64,000 bases of DNA, from contig JAAXVL010000012.1 of the NCBI GenBank assembly GCA_013335535.1, positions 1 to 64,000 on the forward strand. Direction: 5' to 3'. The DNA comes from Azonexaceae bacterium (GTDB taxonomy: Bacteria > Pseudomonadota > Gammaproteobacteria > Burkholderiales > Rhodocyclaceae). The notes under the pieces were generated by a model that saw only the letters and a list, made by a program, of their open reading frames with translations, had not been told where the DNA came from and made no database searches. Of the stretch, positions 37,038-45,922 are shown in pieces. How positions within the stretch are numbered: position 1 is the first letter of the stretch; every line of letters begins with the position of its first letter. The translations under genes were made by a program, and so were the position numbers.

Positions 37038-37793
37038 TCACCCCAGATCATTCCGATAGTAGTGTTGCCGCGTGTAATACAGCCCGCGCCGCCACTCCAC
37101 CGGTTTATTGCCATAGGTGTATGCCGTTCGTTCGACAAGAAGGAGAGGCTCACCCAAAGGAACGCCAATCATGTCGGCACTTTGGGAATCCGCGCCAACT
37201 GCTCGCAAATGTTCTTCGGCATGGATCATGCGGACACCGAAATCGCTTTCGAACAAACTGTAGAGCGAGCGTTCGCCACCGCGCAATCGCTCCAACGTCA
37301 AGCCACTGAACAAGTCCGCCACCAGATAAATCTGATCGAAGACAACAGGCTCGCCGCTAAAACGCAGCACGCGCTTGACGAGAACCACCTTGCCGCCGAC
37401 CGCCATACCGAGCGCAGTCGCCACCTCAGGGGTTGCATCAATGATTTCACAAAAGAACGGATCACTGACCGCATGCGTCGCCTTGCCATCATCCGGAACC
37501 AGCCTCAGAAAACGATAAAACGAACGCGGATCACTATGCGTCGCGACAAACGTCCCCTTACCCTGACGCCGGACCAGCAGGTTTTCGGCCGCCATTTCAT
37601 CAATAGCCTTGCGCACCGTTCCCTGACTGACGCTGAATCGTGTCGCCAACTCCCCCTCGCTGGGTATTGCATCGCCCGGACCCCACTCGCCCTCCTCCAG
37701 GCTACGAATCAAGAAATCCTTGATCTGGCGATAGAGCGGGCTGAAAGTCGGCGAACTTAGGCGGGAAGCAGGACGGGAAGCGTCACGTGTCAT
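37038..37793 (-). CDS. GntR-family regulator (HutC/UTRA type), likely TCA-cycle regulator
   Basis: A 251-residue regulator. A winged helix-turn-helix (about residues 18-82: IPSEGELATRFSVSQGTVRKAIDEMAAENLLVRRQGKGTFVA) is followed by a UTRA ligand-binding domain. It lies between sdh and the divergent mdh; the gap to mdh holds the palindrome TCTTATATAAGA. Regulation of TCA genes is inferred from position and from a partial copy of the site before acnB; the effector is unknown. Confidence 0.85.
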   Translation of the reverse strand: MTRDASRPASRLSSPTFSPLYRQIKDFLIRSLEEGEWGPGDAIPSEGELATRFSVSQGTVRKAIDEMAAENLLVRRQGKGTFVATHSDPRSFYRFLRLVPDDGKATHAVSDPFFCEIIDATPEVATALGMAVGGKVVLVKRVLRFSGEPVVFDQIYLVADLFSGLTLERLRGGERSLYSLFESDFGVRMIHAEEHLRAVGADSQSADMIGVPLGEPLLLVERTAYTYGNKPVEWRRGLYYTRQHYYRNDLG

Positions 37794-37839
37794 GGTCCAA
37801 ATTTCAGCACATTTCCGACCCAACGTCCACGAAAAGTTA

Positions 37840-37851
37840 TCTTATATAAGA
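37840..37851. promoter_or_regulatory. Palindromic operator candidate between the GntR gene and mdh
   Basis: TCTTATATAAGA is a perfect 12-bp palindrome 47 nt upstream of the GntR start and 136 nt upstream of mdh. Read from the minus strand it extends to GTCTTATATAAGA; the ten bases GTCTTATATA recur at 56175-56184 before acnB. Confidence 0.65.
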
Positions 37852-37987
37852 CAGATGATGAATTGACAGCCTGACGCCGAACTTTTACCATCTTGAGTTC
37901 TCGTGCCTGCTGACGCAAGGAAACAAAAAAAGCAGCTCGGGCAATCACGAACAATTTCAACCACGCTGTTTCAAACAGGAGCGATAC

Positions 37988-38974
37988 ATGTCCAAAGCCC
38001 CCATGCGCGTTGCCATTACCGGCGCCGCCGGCCAGATCGGTTATAGCCTGCTGTTCCGCATCGCCTCCGGCGAAATGCTCGGCAAAGACCAGCCGGTCAT
38101 CCTTCAGTTGCTTGACCTGCCGCAAGCTCAGCAAGCCGTCAAGGGCGTGATGATGGAACTGGAAGACTGTGCCTTCCCGCTGCTCGCCGGCATGGTTGCC
38201 ACCGATGACCCGAACGTCGCTTTCAAGGATGCCGACGTCTGTTTGCTGGTTGGTGCCCGTCCGCGCACCAAGGGCATGGAACGTGCCGACCTGCTGACCG
38301 CCAATGGCGCCATCTTCACCGTTCAGGGCAAGGCTATTGCCGAGAACGCCAAGGAAGACGTCAAGGTTCTGGTCGTCGGTAACCCCTGCAACACCAACGC
38401 TTTCATCGCCGCTGCCGCCGCCAAGAAGGTTGGCCGCACCAACCCGAACAACTACCACGGCATGCTGCGTCTGGACCACAACCGCGCCCTGTCGCAACTC
38501 GCCGGCAAGACCGGTCGTGCCGTTTCTTCGCTGAAGAAGCTGGTCGTCTGGGGTAACCACTCGCCGACGATGTACGCCGACTACCGCTTCTGCACCTCCA
38601 ACGGCGACAGCGTCAAGGCTCTGGTCAACGACCACGCCTGGAACAACGACGTCTTCCTGCCGACCGTCGGCAAGCGCGGCGCCGCCATCATCGAAGCGCG
38701 TGGCCTGTCTTCGGCTGCTTCCGCTGCCAACGCCGCCATCGACCACGTCCGTGACTGGGTTCTCGGCTCCGACGAATGGGTCACCATGGGTGTTCCTTCT
38801 GACGGCTCCTACGGCATTCCGGCCGGCATCGTGTTCGGCTTCCCGTGCGAATGCAAGGGCGGCAAGTTCAGCATCATCCAGGGTCTGGAAATCGACGAGT
38901 ACAGCCGCGAGAAGATCAACTTCACGCTCAAGGAACTGACCGACGAAGCTGAAGCCGTCAAGGACATGCTGTAA
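37988..38974 (+). CDS. mdh: Malate dehydrogenase
   Basis: NAD-dependent malate dehydrogenase of the 328-residue (LDH-like, cytosolic-type) family. It opens with [27 protein letters not shown] near 130, the substrate-binding arginines in [15 protein letters not shown], and [12 protein letters not shown] with the catalytic His near 190 are visible. AGGAG precedes the ATG. A strong terminator follows after 26 nt, so the citE-like gene is largely a separate unit. Confidence 0.97.
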   Translation: MSKAPMRVAITGAAGQIGYSLLFRIASGEMLGKDQPVILQLLDLPQAQQAVKGVMMELEDCAFPLLAGMVATDDPNVAFKDADVCLLVGARPRTKGMERADLLTANGAIFTVQGKAIAENAKEDVKVLVVGNPCNTNAFIAAAAAKKVGRTNPNNYHGMLRLDHNRALSQLAGKTGRAVSSLKKLVVWGNHSPTMYADYRFCTSNGDSVKALVNDHAWNNDVFLPTVGKRGAAIIEARGLSSAASAANAAIDHVRDWVLGSDEWVTMGVPSDGSYGIPAGIVFGFPCECKGGKFSIIQGLEIDEYSREKINFTLKELTDEAEAVKDML

Positions 38975-39000
38975 CCCAGCATTAGTTCCCAGCTTCATTA

Positions 39001-39032
39001 AAAGGCCGCGGTAAAATACCGCGGCCTTTTTC
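39001..39032 (+). terminator. Rho-independent terminator after mdh
   Basis: Thirteen-base-pair stem AAAGGCCGCGGTA/TACCGCGGCCTTT (39001-39013, 39017-39029) with an AAA loop, followed by TT. Confidence 0.9.
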
Positions 39033-39056
39033 ATTTCCAGATCACGAATAGCTAAC

Positions 39057-40040
39057 ATGCGCCATCCGAAAGCTGTCCTGTTTGCCGGCGAAAAGCCCTT
39101 CCCCATCCTTCCTGCGGTCGACCACTACGCCGGCTCGGAAAAGCTGATGCGGAAAGCCCTGCAGTTGCAGAAGGAACTGGGTCCAATCTTCGACATCACC
39201 TGCGACTGCGAGGACGGGGCCCATGCCGGCGCGGAACGGGAACATGCCGCAATGGCCGCCAGCGTGATCATGAGCGAGGATAACCTGTTCAACCGCGTCG
39301 GCGCCCGCGTCCATGACGTCACCCATCCGCACTGGCGGCAGGATATGGAAATCCTGGTCGGCATTGCCGGTAGTCGGCTGCCTTTCATCACGCTGCCCAA
39401 GCCTTGCAGCGCCGGCGACGTTCAGGTTCAGATCGAAGCCTTGCGTGAAATCGAGCAGCATTTTGGCGTTGACCGCCGGATTCCCGTCCATGTCCTCATC
39501 GAGACACATGGCGCCCTGCGCGAAGTCTGGGAGATCGCCGCTCTGCCCGGAGTCGAGAGCCTGGATTTCGGCCTGATGGATTTCGTCTCCGGCCACCACG
39601 GCGCCATCCCCGGCAGCGCCATGAAAAGCCCTGGCCAGTTCGATCACCCGCTGGTCGCCCGCGCCAAATGCGAGATCAGCGCCGCGGCACTGGCCTGCGG
39701 TGTGGTGCCGGCGCACAACGTGACGACCGAACTGAAAGATATCGAGTACATCCGCAACGACGCGCGGCGCGCGCGCAGCGAATTCGGCTATCTGCGCATG
39801 TGGAGCATCCATCCCAACCAGATCGTACCCATCGTCGAAGCCATGCGCCCGGACTTCTCCGAAGTGCAGGCTGCCGCCGAAATCCTGATCGCCGCCCAGG
39901 ACAAGGACTGGGGTCCGATCCAGCACGAAGGAAAACTGCACGACCGGGCCTCCTATCGCTACTACTGGGAACTGCTCGACCGCGCCCACGTTACCGGAAT
40001 GGAGATTCCTGCCGAGGCGAGGATTCGGTTTTTTGCCTGA
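39057..40040 (+). CDS. HpcH/HpaI aldolase family protein, CitE-like
   Basis: A 327-residue CitE-like lyase. Visible are PAVDHYAGSEKLMRKA, DITCDCEDGAHAG (metal-binding acid residues), HVLIETHGAL and LDFGLMDFVSG. Related genes beside mdh/sdh in betaproteobacteria are annotated as citryl-CoA or malyl-CoA-type lyases. No citD or citF genes are present, so true citrate lyase activity is unlikely; the substrate is unknown. Its end overlaps the next gene inside a copy of the dispersed repeat. Confidence 0.8.
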   Translation: MRHPKAVLFAGEKPFPILPAVDHYAGSEKLMRKALQLQKELGPIFDITCDCEDGAHAGAEREHAAMAASVIMSEDNLFNRVGARVHDVTHPHWRQDMEILVGIAGSRLPFITLPKPCSAGDVQVQIEALREIEQHFGVDRRIPVHVLIETHGALREVWEIAALPGVESLDFGLMDFVSGHHGAIPGSAMKSPGQFDHPLVARAKCEISAAALACGVVPAHNVTTELKDIEYIRNDARRARSEFGYLRMWSIHPNQIVPIVEAMRPDFSEVQAAAEILIAAQDKDWGPIQHEGKLHDRASYRYYWELLDRAHVTGMEIPAEARIRFFA

Positions 40041-40058
40041 AATTCCGGTTGACCGTGG
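40024..40058 (-). repeat. Dispersed bipartite repeat, exact core (across a gene junction)
   Basis: On the minus strand an exact CCACGGTCAACCGG (40045-40058), then AATTTC and AGGCAAAAAACCGAAT. It covers the last codons and stop of the CitE-like gene and the first codons of the RluA-family gene. Confidence 0.8.
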
Positions 40059-40794
40059 CAGTGAGCCGCCACTGCCCATTCTCTACCGCGACGAGCACAT
40101 CGTCGTCATCGACAAGCCGCCCGGACTGCTCGTCCACCGCTCGGAAATCGACCGTCACGAAACGCGCTTCGCCATCCAGATCCTGCGCAACCAGATCGGT
40201 CAGCACGTCTGGCCAGCTCACCGCCTCGACCGCGGCACATCGGGCGTCCTGCTTTTTGGACTGAGTAAGGAAATCGCCAGCCAGCTCGGGCGCCAGTTCG
40301 AAGCCGGCACGGTGGAAAAAAGATATCTCGCCGTCGTTCGCGGCCACCCGCCCGAGTCAGGCAGCATCGACCACGCTCTGTCACGTCAACGCGATGCTTA
40401 TGAATTTCAGGGCGAACGCAGCAGCACCGAGGCCCAGAGCGCCCTGACGCACTACCGGCGACTGGCAGAAATCGAACTGCCGGTTGCCGTCGATCGCTAT
40501 CCAAGCAGCCGCTACGCCCTGCTCGCGCTGGAACCCATCACCGGTCGCCGCCACCAGATCAGGCGCCACCTCAAACATATCGCCCACCCAATCATCGGCG
40601 ATGCCACCTACGGCAAGGGGCGCCACAACCGCTACTTTGCCGAGCACCTGGGCTGTCATCGCCTGTTGCTCGCCTGTATTGGCCTCGCCTTCAACCACCC
40701 GGCTGACGGACGGCGGATACAAATAAAAGCGCCAGTGTCCGGCGAATTCGCCGCCACACTGGCGCGCTTTGGCTGGCCTGCCGACGCGGCTTAG
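40033..40794 (+). CDS. RluA-family pseudouridine synthase
   Basis: About 253 residues. HRLDRGTSGVLLFGLS near residue 60 has the catalytic Asp, and LLALEPITGRRHQIRRHLKHI near 175 is the second signature; together they point to a TruC/RluA-type enzyme. The start is uncertain: the only plausible codon is TTG at 40033, inside the repeat copy and overlapping the CitE-like gene by 8 nt. The repeat thus supplies the first about nine residues. It ends overlapping the convergent CBS gene by 4 nt. Confidence 0.8.
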   Translation: MPEIPVDRGSEPPLPILYRDEHIVVIDKPPGLLVHRSEIDRHETRFAIQILRNQIGQHVWPAHRLDRGTSGVLLFGLSKEIASQLGRQFEAGTVEKRYLAVVRGHPPESGSIDHALSRQRDAYEFQGERSSTEAQSALTHYRRLAEIELPVAVDRYPSSRYALLALEPITGRRHQIRRHLKHIAHPIIGDATYGKGRHNRYFAEHLGCHRLLLACIGLAFNHPADGRRIQIKAPVSGEFAATLARFGWPADAA

Positions 40795-41228
40795 GCGATG
40801 TTTTCCTCGAGATGCTCCCGGAACTTCTGGTTGCGCTCGAGCTGGACCATGTCCTGACCAAGGGCGTCACGGGCAGAAACCATACCCACCGGCGCACCGT
40901 TCTGATCGACTACCGGCACGTGGCGGAAACCGCCATCGACCATGAACTGCAAGGCATAGCCCAAAGGTTTGTCGGCGCGAATGGTTTGTGGATTGGCAAC
41001 CATGACTTGAGCCAACGTGGTTTTGTCGGGATCCAGACCACCGGCCAGTACCTTGTTGAGCGCATCGCGCTCAGTGAAGATACCGACGATCCGGTTATTT
41101 TCAACGACCAGCATGGCACCGACCCGTTTTTGAGCCATCAGGCTGCAAGCTGAGCGCACCGTGCTTTCCTTGGCGGCCGAAACAACGGTTTGACCCGCGA
41201 TGATGCTGCTGATTATTCGATTTGGCAT
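40791..41228 (-). CDS. CBS-domain pair protein
   Basis: A 145-residue protein made of two tandem CBS domains (about 10-65 and 75-130), with IFTERDALNKVLAGG and MVSARDALGQDM as the typical repeat endings. Such stand-alone pairs bind adenosyl ligands and often regulate partner proteins. GGAGA precedes the ATG (MPNRIISSII). The partner cannot be named from context. Confidence 0.85.
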   Translation of the reverse strand: MPNRIISSIIAGQTVVSAAKESTVRSACSLMAQKRVGAMLVVENNRIVGIFTERDALNKVLAGGLDPDKTTLAQVMVANPQTIRADKPLGYALQFMVDGGFRHVPVVDQNGAPVGMVSARDALGQDMVQLERNQKFREHLEENIA

Positions 41229-41300
41229 ATTTGTCTCCTGCGTGTTGTAAAAATCTGCGACGCGCCCCCGACAAGTCAGGAAGCGCAGCACATGCGAAGA

Positions 41301-41372
41301 TTACCCCAGCCTGATGACAATCACCGCAATGGCTATAAAGATGATGACCATGCCGATCAGCTCAACGTTCAA
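41301..41372 (-). CDS. Possible 23-residue single-helix membrane peptide
   Basis: A TTG-initiated frame giving MNVELIGMVIIFIAIAVIVIRLG, almost entirely one hydrophobic helix ending in Arg-Leu-Gly. GGGG lies six bases before the start. It sits between the porin/binding-protein pair and the CBS gene. It may be a real small membrane protein or chance. Confidence 0.35.
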   Translation of the reverse strand: MNVELIGMVIIFIAIAVIVIRLG

Positions 41373-41390
41373 TGAATTCCCCGATTTTTT

Positions 41391-41828
41391 TCACGGCGTG
41401 AGTTCGTAGACCACGCGTACCCGGGCATCCGCCTTGGCCAGGTCGACAAAACCGATGCCGCCGGGATGAGAAACCACCCATTTCAGCACCTCCTCAGCGG
41501 AGCCGACCTTGGCCGGCGGCTGCATCCGCCCTGAAAATACCTGCCTGGACCAGTAGGCGTTGATTTCTGACAAATCCTTGCCAACCAGCAAGCTATAAAA
41601 ACGCCCCCGGTCCGGATTGTTATCAAACATGTCCACCGGCTGCGCCTCGACACCGTTGAAGTACTGCCGATTGCGACCGAAGAAAACATTGATCACCTCG
41701 TTGCGCGTCATGGCTGCGACACCGCACCGGGCGTTGACGACGACAACCAGTTCGGCGCGCACCTCCGCCGCTGGCTGAATCAACAGCCAGAATACCGAGC
41801 AGAGAAGGATCAGGCGACGAAGTGGCAT
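41391..41828 (-). CDS. Periplasmic phosphate-binding-like domain protein
   Basis: About 145 residues. A signal peptide (MPLRRLILLCSVFWLLIQPAAEVRA) precedes a short PstS-like domain (VVVNARCGVAAMTRNEVINVFFGRNRQYFNG and SHPGGIGFVDL). It is shorter than a full PstS, so more likely an accessory binding protein. It starts 4 nt after the porin stop, implying one transcript. An alternative start five codons upstream overlaps the porin gene. Confidence 0.7.
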   Translation of the reverse strand: MPLRRLILLCSVFWLLIQPAAEVRAELVVVVNARCGVAAMTRNEVINVFFGRNRQYFNGVEAQPVDMFDNNPDRGRFYSLLVGKDLSEINAYWSRQVFSGRMQPPAKVGSAEEVLKWVVSHPGGIGFVDLAKADARVRVVYELTP

Positions 41829-41832
41829 CGCG

Positions 41833-43059
41833 TCAGAAAACAAAATCCACGGTCAGCGAGAAAACATCCATGCGGCCATCCCAGCGCGCCCGATTATCCT
41901 GACGATAGGGGAAAAGCGAGGACGCTTCACCACGGATGCCATCCCATTGCGCCTTGACCGCCACATTACGCGCCACATCCCAGCGCATGCCGGCAAACAT
42001 GGTTTGCTGCTCGGCATGTGAATCCTGCATGACGTAGGCTGCCAATGCGCTCGGTGCATTGCCGCTGCTCTTGGAGAGCACCCAGGAATAGCCGAGATAG
42101 GGCGTTACTTCGCTAATCCGGTAGCCTAGTAGTGCGTAGCCACCGTCCGAACTTTGCAGCGCCCGACTCCCCTGTTCGATATGGTTCAGCATCAACTGCG
42201 CTTGCCAGGGCCCCCGATCATAGACCACGCCCAGCGAGTAATAATGGGTCCGCGTATCATGCGTTGCCAGGAAGGCCGCATCCTGTGCCGAAAGGGTGCC
42301 ACCGACCGCCTTTTTCAAGACGGGCGCGATGGGCAAGTCGTTCTTGAATTCAATATTTGCGTAGCTTGCCCGGACTTGCCAGGGGCCACGCTGATATTCG
42401 AGGAAGCCGCCAATCATCGGCGAGCCAGCAATATCCCACTGCTCGTCGGCCAACGGAATCCTGCCATCTGAGTGGCCATAAAAGACCTTGGCGCGCAGGA
42501 CGCTATCCCCAAAAGGAAGGGTGATCGCCGCATCGGCGCCATGAATGCTGTAGAAGGGCAAATACCAGAAGTAATCGCCGGGCGGGCGGACCGTCAGGAA
42601 GGAATAACCGACCCAGCGCGAATCGGCCATCATGAAGAACTCCGTGCCCAGCCGGCCGGCGCGCAGACTCAGGTTAGGCGTCGGGTTGTACTTGATGAAA
42701 CCCCATGAGACATCCGGCGTGAAAGTCTTGTCGTAGCGATAGCGGCTGGTGGCCTGCACCACTGCTTCCAGCTGCGGCATGATGTGCCAGGCCGCCTGCA
42801 GGCCGAACACGCTGTCGATCTTGGCGCTCCAGTCCTGGCCGATGCCACGCGGCTGCGAAATATCACGAACGAATTCGACATTATCGCTTGTCGTTCGGGC
42901 CAGTCCAAAGGTGCCGAATCCATTGATGCTGAAAGTCGAATCGGCGTCGGCCATGGCTGGCGAGGCAAGGCTGATGGCTGCCAGGCCGGCAAGCGTCAGA
43001 AACCACTGACCGGGCAAAAACGCCAGTTCGCCTCGGCGAAACAGATTGGCAATCGTCAT
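41833..43059 (-). CDS. Outer-membrane porin-like protein
   Basis: A 408-residue protein with a signal peptide (cleavage near ASPAMA, about residue 37), then a strand-rich sequence ending in the C-terminal aromatic signature LTVDFVF of outer-membrane beta-barrels. Repeated alternating segments such as VRASYANIEF and LSLRAGRLG fit a barrel. No named porin family is certain. It forms a two-gene unit with the PstS-like gene; the pair may sense or take up a small anion (inference). Confidence 0.75.
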   Translation of the reverse strand: MTIANLFRRGELAFLPGQWFLTLAGLAAISLASPAMADADSTFSINGFGTFGLARTTSDNVEFVRDISQPRGIGQDWSAKIDSVFGLQAAWHIMPQLEAVVQATSRYRYDKTFTPDVSWGFIKYNPTPNLSLRAGRLGTEFFMMADSRWVGYSFLTVRPPGDYFWYLPFYSIHGADAAITLPFGDSVLRAKVFYGHSDGRIPLADEQWDIAGSPMIGGFLEYQRGPWQVRASYANIEFKNDLPIAPVLKKAVGGTLSAQDAAFLATHDTRTHYYSLGVVYDRGPWQAQLMLNHIEQGSRALQSSDGGYALLGYRISEVTPYLGYSWVLSKSSGNAPSALAAYVMQDSHAEQQTMFAGMRWDVARNVAVKAQWDGIRGEASSLFPYRQDNRARWDGRMDVFSLTVDFVF

Positions 43060-43136
43060 GATGTCGAGATTTTCGTCAGCGCTCGAAGCGGACTGACAAC
43101 GCGGGAGAGGTCATTCCCGCATCGCCCGGTTGGCGG

Positions 43137-44384
43137 TTATTCCGGCAAGGCAATCTTCTGATCGGTACTGAACTGATAGTCCTTGAAGATATGTTCAGCC
43201 TTCAGCAACTGGTAGCTGCCATCCTCCGCCTTGCGCGTCGTGTCCTTGAGGCGGTAGGTCAGGTGGCCGCAGGTCCAGATGTCGAAATTGCGCATGTGGG
43301 TGCACAGGCAGGTCTTGTCCATCACTGCAATCTTGCGGGCTTCGGGATGCAGCGCTACTTCACGATTGTAGGACGTGACGTAGGCACACTTGCCATTGGC
43401 GTCGAGCAGGTAACCGTAGGCTTCGCAGTTCGGACGGATGCCGGCGCCAATACCCGGGCTGCCCTTGATCATGCGCATCGGGTAGCCGGTCGGGGAAATC
43501 TGGTTGACCTCGATATCTTCTTCGCTGGCCTTGAAGTATTCCTGCTTGACCTTCTCGGGCAGGCCACACTCTTCGGAGACGGTAAAGCGGGTGGCAACCT
43601 GTACGGCAGCAGCCCCGGCTTCGAGGAAGGCCGTCGCGTCGGAACCGGTGAAGATGCCGCCGGCCGGGATGACTGGAATATCGAGGTGCTCGTTCTTCAG
43701 GAACTGGATCACTTCGGCGACGATAGTCGCCAGGTCGTACTGTGCCCAGTCCATGCCAAAACCGAGGTGACCACCAGCCAGCGGGCCTTCAACGACGATG
43801 TAGTCAGGCAGGCGGCCGGTACGCGAACTCTTTTTGAGGAACAACTGCAGAGCGCGCACCGAGGAAACGATGATGCCGAGCTGGACATCGCGGAAACGCG
43901 GATGCCCCTCGATCAGCGCGAAGGAGCCGAGGTGCAGGCCGGCCGCCAACGTGATGCCTTCGATACCGGCATCCATGGCAGCTTCCATGCGAACCTTGAG
44001 CGTCTCTTTCGGCGCATTCATGGTCAGCTTTTCCATGCAGTTGATGAAGATCATACCGTCGCCCTTCTTGCGCGACATGGCTTCTTCAACGTGCAGACGG
44101 GTGGCTTCGACGAGCTTGCCGAGATCGAACTTGACGGCGGACTTGTCCTCGTTCTCGACGTTGTATTTGTAGAGGGCGAGCTTGTCCTTGACGAACTTGG
44201 TCTTGTAGCGACGATCCGAAACGGTCTTGATCATCGCGTCGGAGATGTGGCCGACGCCCCCGAGGCGGGCGACTTCGACAGCCAGGTCGGCGCTCGAAAT
44301 ATCCACCCCCATGCCGCCGATCATGATTGGTACTAACTCGTGCTTGCCAAGGCGCAAGCGGAAATCGTCCACACGCTTCATCAT
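43137..44384 (-). CDS. Nitronate monooxygenase-family protein
   Basis: A 415-residue FMN enzyme of the NMO/2-nitropropane dioxygenase family: MIGGMGVDISSADLAVEVARLGGVG at the N terminus, VVEGPLAGGHLG near 205 with the family's His, and PVIPAGGIFTGSDATAFLEAGAAAVQVATRF near 245-275. The C-terminal about 80 residues have several cysteines (KTCLCTHMRNFDIWTCGH), not a feature of small NMOs. ATG ATG gives two possible starts. Confidence 0.82.
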   Translation of the reverse strand: MMKRVDDFRLRLGKHELVPIMIGGMGVDISSADLAVEVARLGGVGHISDAMIKTVSDRRYKTKFVKDKLALYKYNVENEDKSAVKFDLGKLVEATRLHVEEAMSRKKGDGMIFINCMEKLTMNAPKETLKVRMEAAMDAGIEGITLAAGLHLGSFALIEGHPRFRDVQLGIIVSSVRALQLFLKKSSRTGRLPDYIVVEGPLAGGHLGFGMDWAQYDLATIVAEVIQFLKNEHLDIPVIPAGGIFTGSDATAFLEAGAAAVQVATRFTVSEECGLPEKVKQEYFKASEEDIEVNQISPTGYPMRMIKGSPGIGAGIRPNCEAYGYLLDANGKCAYVTSYNREVALHPEARKIAVMDKTCLCTHMRNFDIWTCGHLTYRLKDTTRKAEDGSYQLLKAEHIFKDYQFSTDQKIALPE

Positions 44385-44545
44385 TGTCCTTATGAATACA
44401 GGCCGGTCCCCTCGCTCGCGGCCAAGTAGCGGATTTTACGCCAATGTAAGAGCCGATGCGTGACGAGCCGGGGATAAATCAAGTTTCGCCGTGCCGACTG
44501 TGGCTAAACTTGCTACTTCGATCGATTCCCTGACAATAGGTTCTC

Positions 44546-45706
44546 ATGCGCTTTTCGACTCACCCGCTCTGGCTGGTCGGCTTCCGGCCATTCTTCACGC
44601 TGGCCTGCCTGGCCGGGATGATCCTGCCGGTTGCCTGGGCCCTGATTTTCAGTGGTGCCATGGCTGCGCCGGTCGCCACCTTCACCTCTGTCCAATGGCA
44701 CGCCCACGAGATGTTCTTCGGTTTCGGCTGGGCCGTGCTCGGCGGCTTTCTGCTCACCTCGACCAAAAACTGGGTCAGCATTCGCGGCTACCACGGGCCG
44801 GCGCTCATGTTGCTGTCTGCCGCCTGGATCATCGAACGGATCGGCATGAGCTTTGGCGGCAGCTGGCCACCCGCGCTTTTTCTGCTCAGCAACAACCTGT
44901 TCCTCGGCAGCATCGTCGCCATGCTGCTTTGGACGCTGATCCGCCATCGCAGCAAGGACAGTTACCGCGACAACGCTTTTTTCATGGTTTTGCTGCCCGC
45001 CTTCATGGTCGCCAAGTACCTGATGCTGGCCGGCGGCGAATTCCCGGCTGGCTACAGCATGGCCATAGCCCTCTTCCGGCTGGCTTTCCTGGTCATGCTC
45101 GAACGCACGCTGACCGGCTTCATGAAGGCCGCCTTTCAGGCCCAGATCCTGCGCCACCGCGTACTCGACATGGCGATCAAGGTACTCGGCCTGCTGCTCG
45201 TTGTCGAATTCGCGATGCCTCGACCGCTGACTGCAGCCATCTCATTGCTCCTGGCGACGCTGCTCGCCATCCGCTTCGTCTACTGGAAGCCGCATCTCGC
45301 TTTCAGGCGCATCGAGCTCGGTATCATGTACGTCGGCTACCTGGCCATCGTCGGCCAACTACTGATCGAAGCGCTCGGCCATGTGGTCAATATCGTCTGG
45401 GTCGGCTCGGTGTCGGTGCACCTGTTCACCTTCGGCGCCATGGGCGCGATCATTCCAGCCATGATCATCCGCATCGCCAAAGGCCACACCGGGCGCAAGG
45501 TGGTCTTCGACGGCGGCGACCGTCTGATCCTCTACATCATGCTGCTGGCGCTGGCTTTCCGCGTCCTGCTGCCACAACTGGTGCCGGCCGCCTATCTGGG
45601 CTGGATACACGCCGCCGCCACCTGCTGGCTGCTTGCCTTCGGCCTGCTTGCCTGGCGCGTCGTTCCAATGTTGTGGCGACCCCGCATCGACGGCCGCGAA
45701 CACTGA
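44546..45706 (+). CDS. nnrS: NnrS family membrane protein
   Basis: A 386-residue protein with about 12 membrane helices. GFRPFFTLACLAG at the start, WHAHEMFFGFGWAVLGGFLLT near 50-70 with the metal-binding His pair, and GAMGAIIPAMIIRIAKGHTGR near 310 are NnrS marks. NnrS is a heme/copper membrane protein linked to nitric-oxide stress and denitrification. No denitrification gene is present in this window. Confidence 0.85.
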   Translation: MRFSTHPLWLVGFRPFFTLACLAGMILPVAWALIFSGAMAAPVATFTSVQWHAHEMFFGFGWAVLGGFLLTSTKNWVSIRGYHGPALMLLSAAWIIERIGMSFGGSWPPALFLLSNNLFLGSIVAMLLWTLIRHRSKDSYRDNAFFMVLLPAFMVAKYLMLAGGEFPAGYSMAIALFRLAFLVMLERTLTGFMKAAFQAQILRHRVLDMAIKVLGLLLVVEFAMPRPLTAAISLLLATLLAIRFVYWKPHLAFRRIELGIMYVGYLAIVGQLLIEALGHVVNIVWVGSVSVHLFTFGAMGAIIPAMIIRIAKGHTGRKVVFDGGDRLILYIMLLALAFRVLLPQLVPAAYLGWIHAAATCWLLAFGLLAWRVVPMLWRPRIDGREH

Positions 45707-45865
45707 TTGGAGCATGGCCTCGAACAACGCCAGCGGCGATGGCCAACCCGAGGGAAGCCGCCATCCAGCGCTTGCTGACGCTGAATCTGGAAAATGACGT
45801 CGGCGGCTCAGTCATTCCCGCCCCGATCGATGAAACCTTGTTCGCTACGTAATTTTCATCAAATC

Positions 45866-45898
45866 CCGGTTCACCAAGGCAATTCCACGGTGAACCGG
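45866..45898. other. Ten-base-pair hairpin between convergent genes
   Basis: CCGGTTCACC (45866-45875) and GGTGAACCGG (45889-45898) are perfect inverted copies with a 13-base loop. The second arm is part of a repeat copy. It lies between the convergent nnrS and AAA+ genes and could act as a weak bidirectional stop, although no T-run follows on either strand. Confidence 0.55.
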
Positions 45899-45920
45899 AA
45901 AAAACGGCCAAATTTGAAAT
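45885..45920 (+). repeat. Dispersed bipartite repeat, one-mismatch core (non-coding)
   Basis: CCACGGTGAACCGG (45885-45898), AAAAAA and CGGCCAAATTTGAAAT, almost identical in its second half to the copy at 21687. Confidence 0.8.
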
Positions 45921-45922
45921 GC

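Noticed and set aside
45739-45852. A 37-codon frame (MANPREAAIQRL...) between nnrS and the AAA+ gene
   Set aside because: No ribosome-binding site at the ATG and no family; it may be a remnant or chance.
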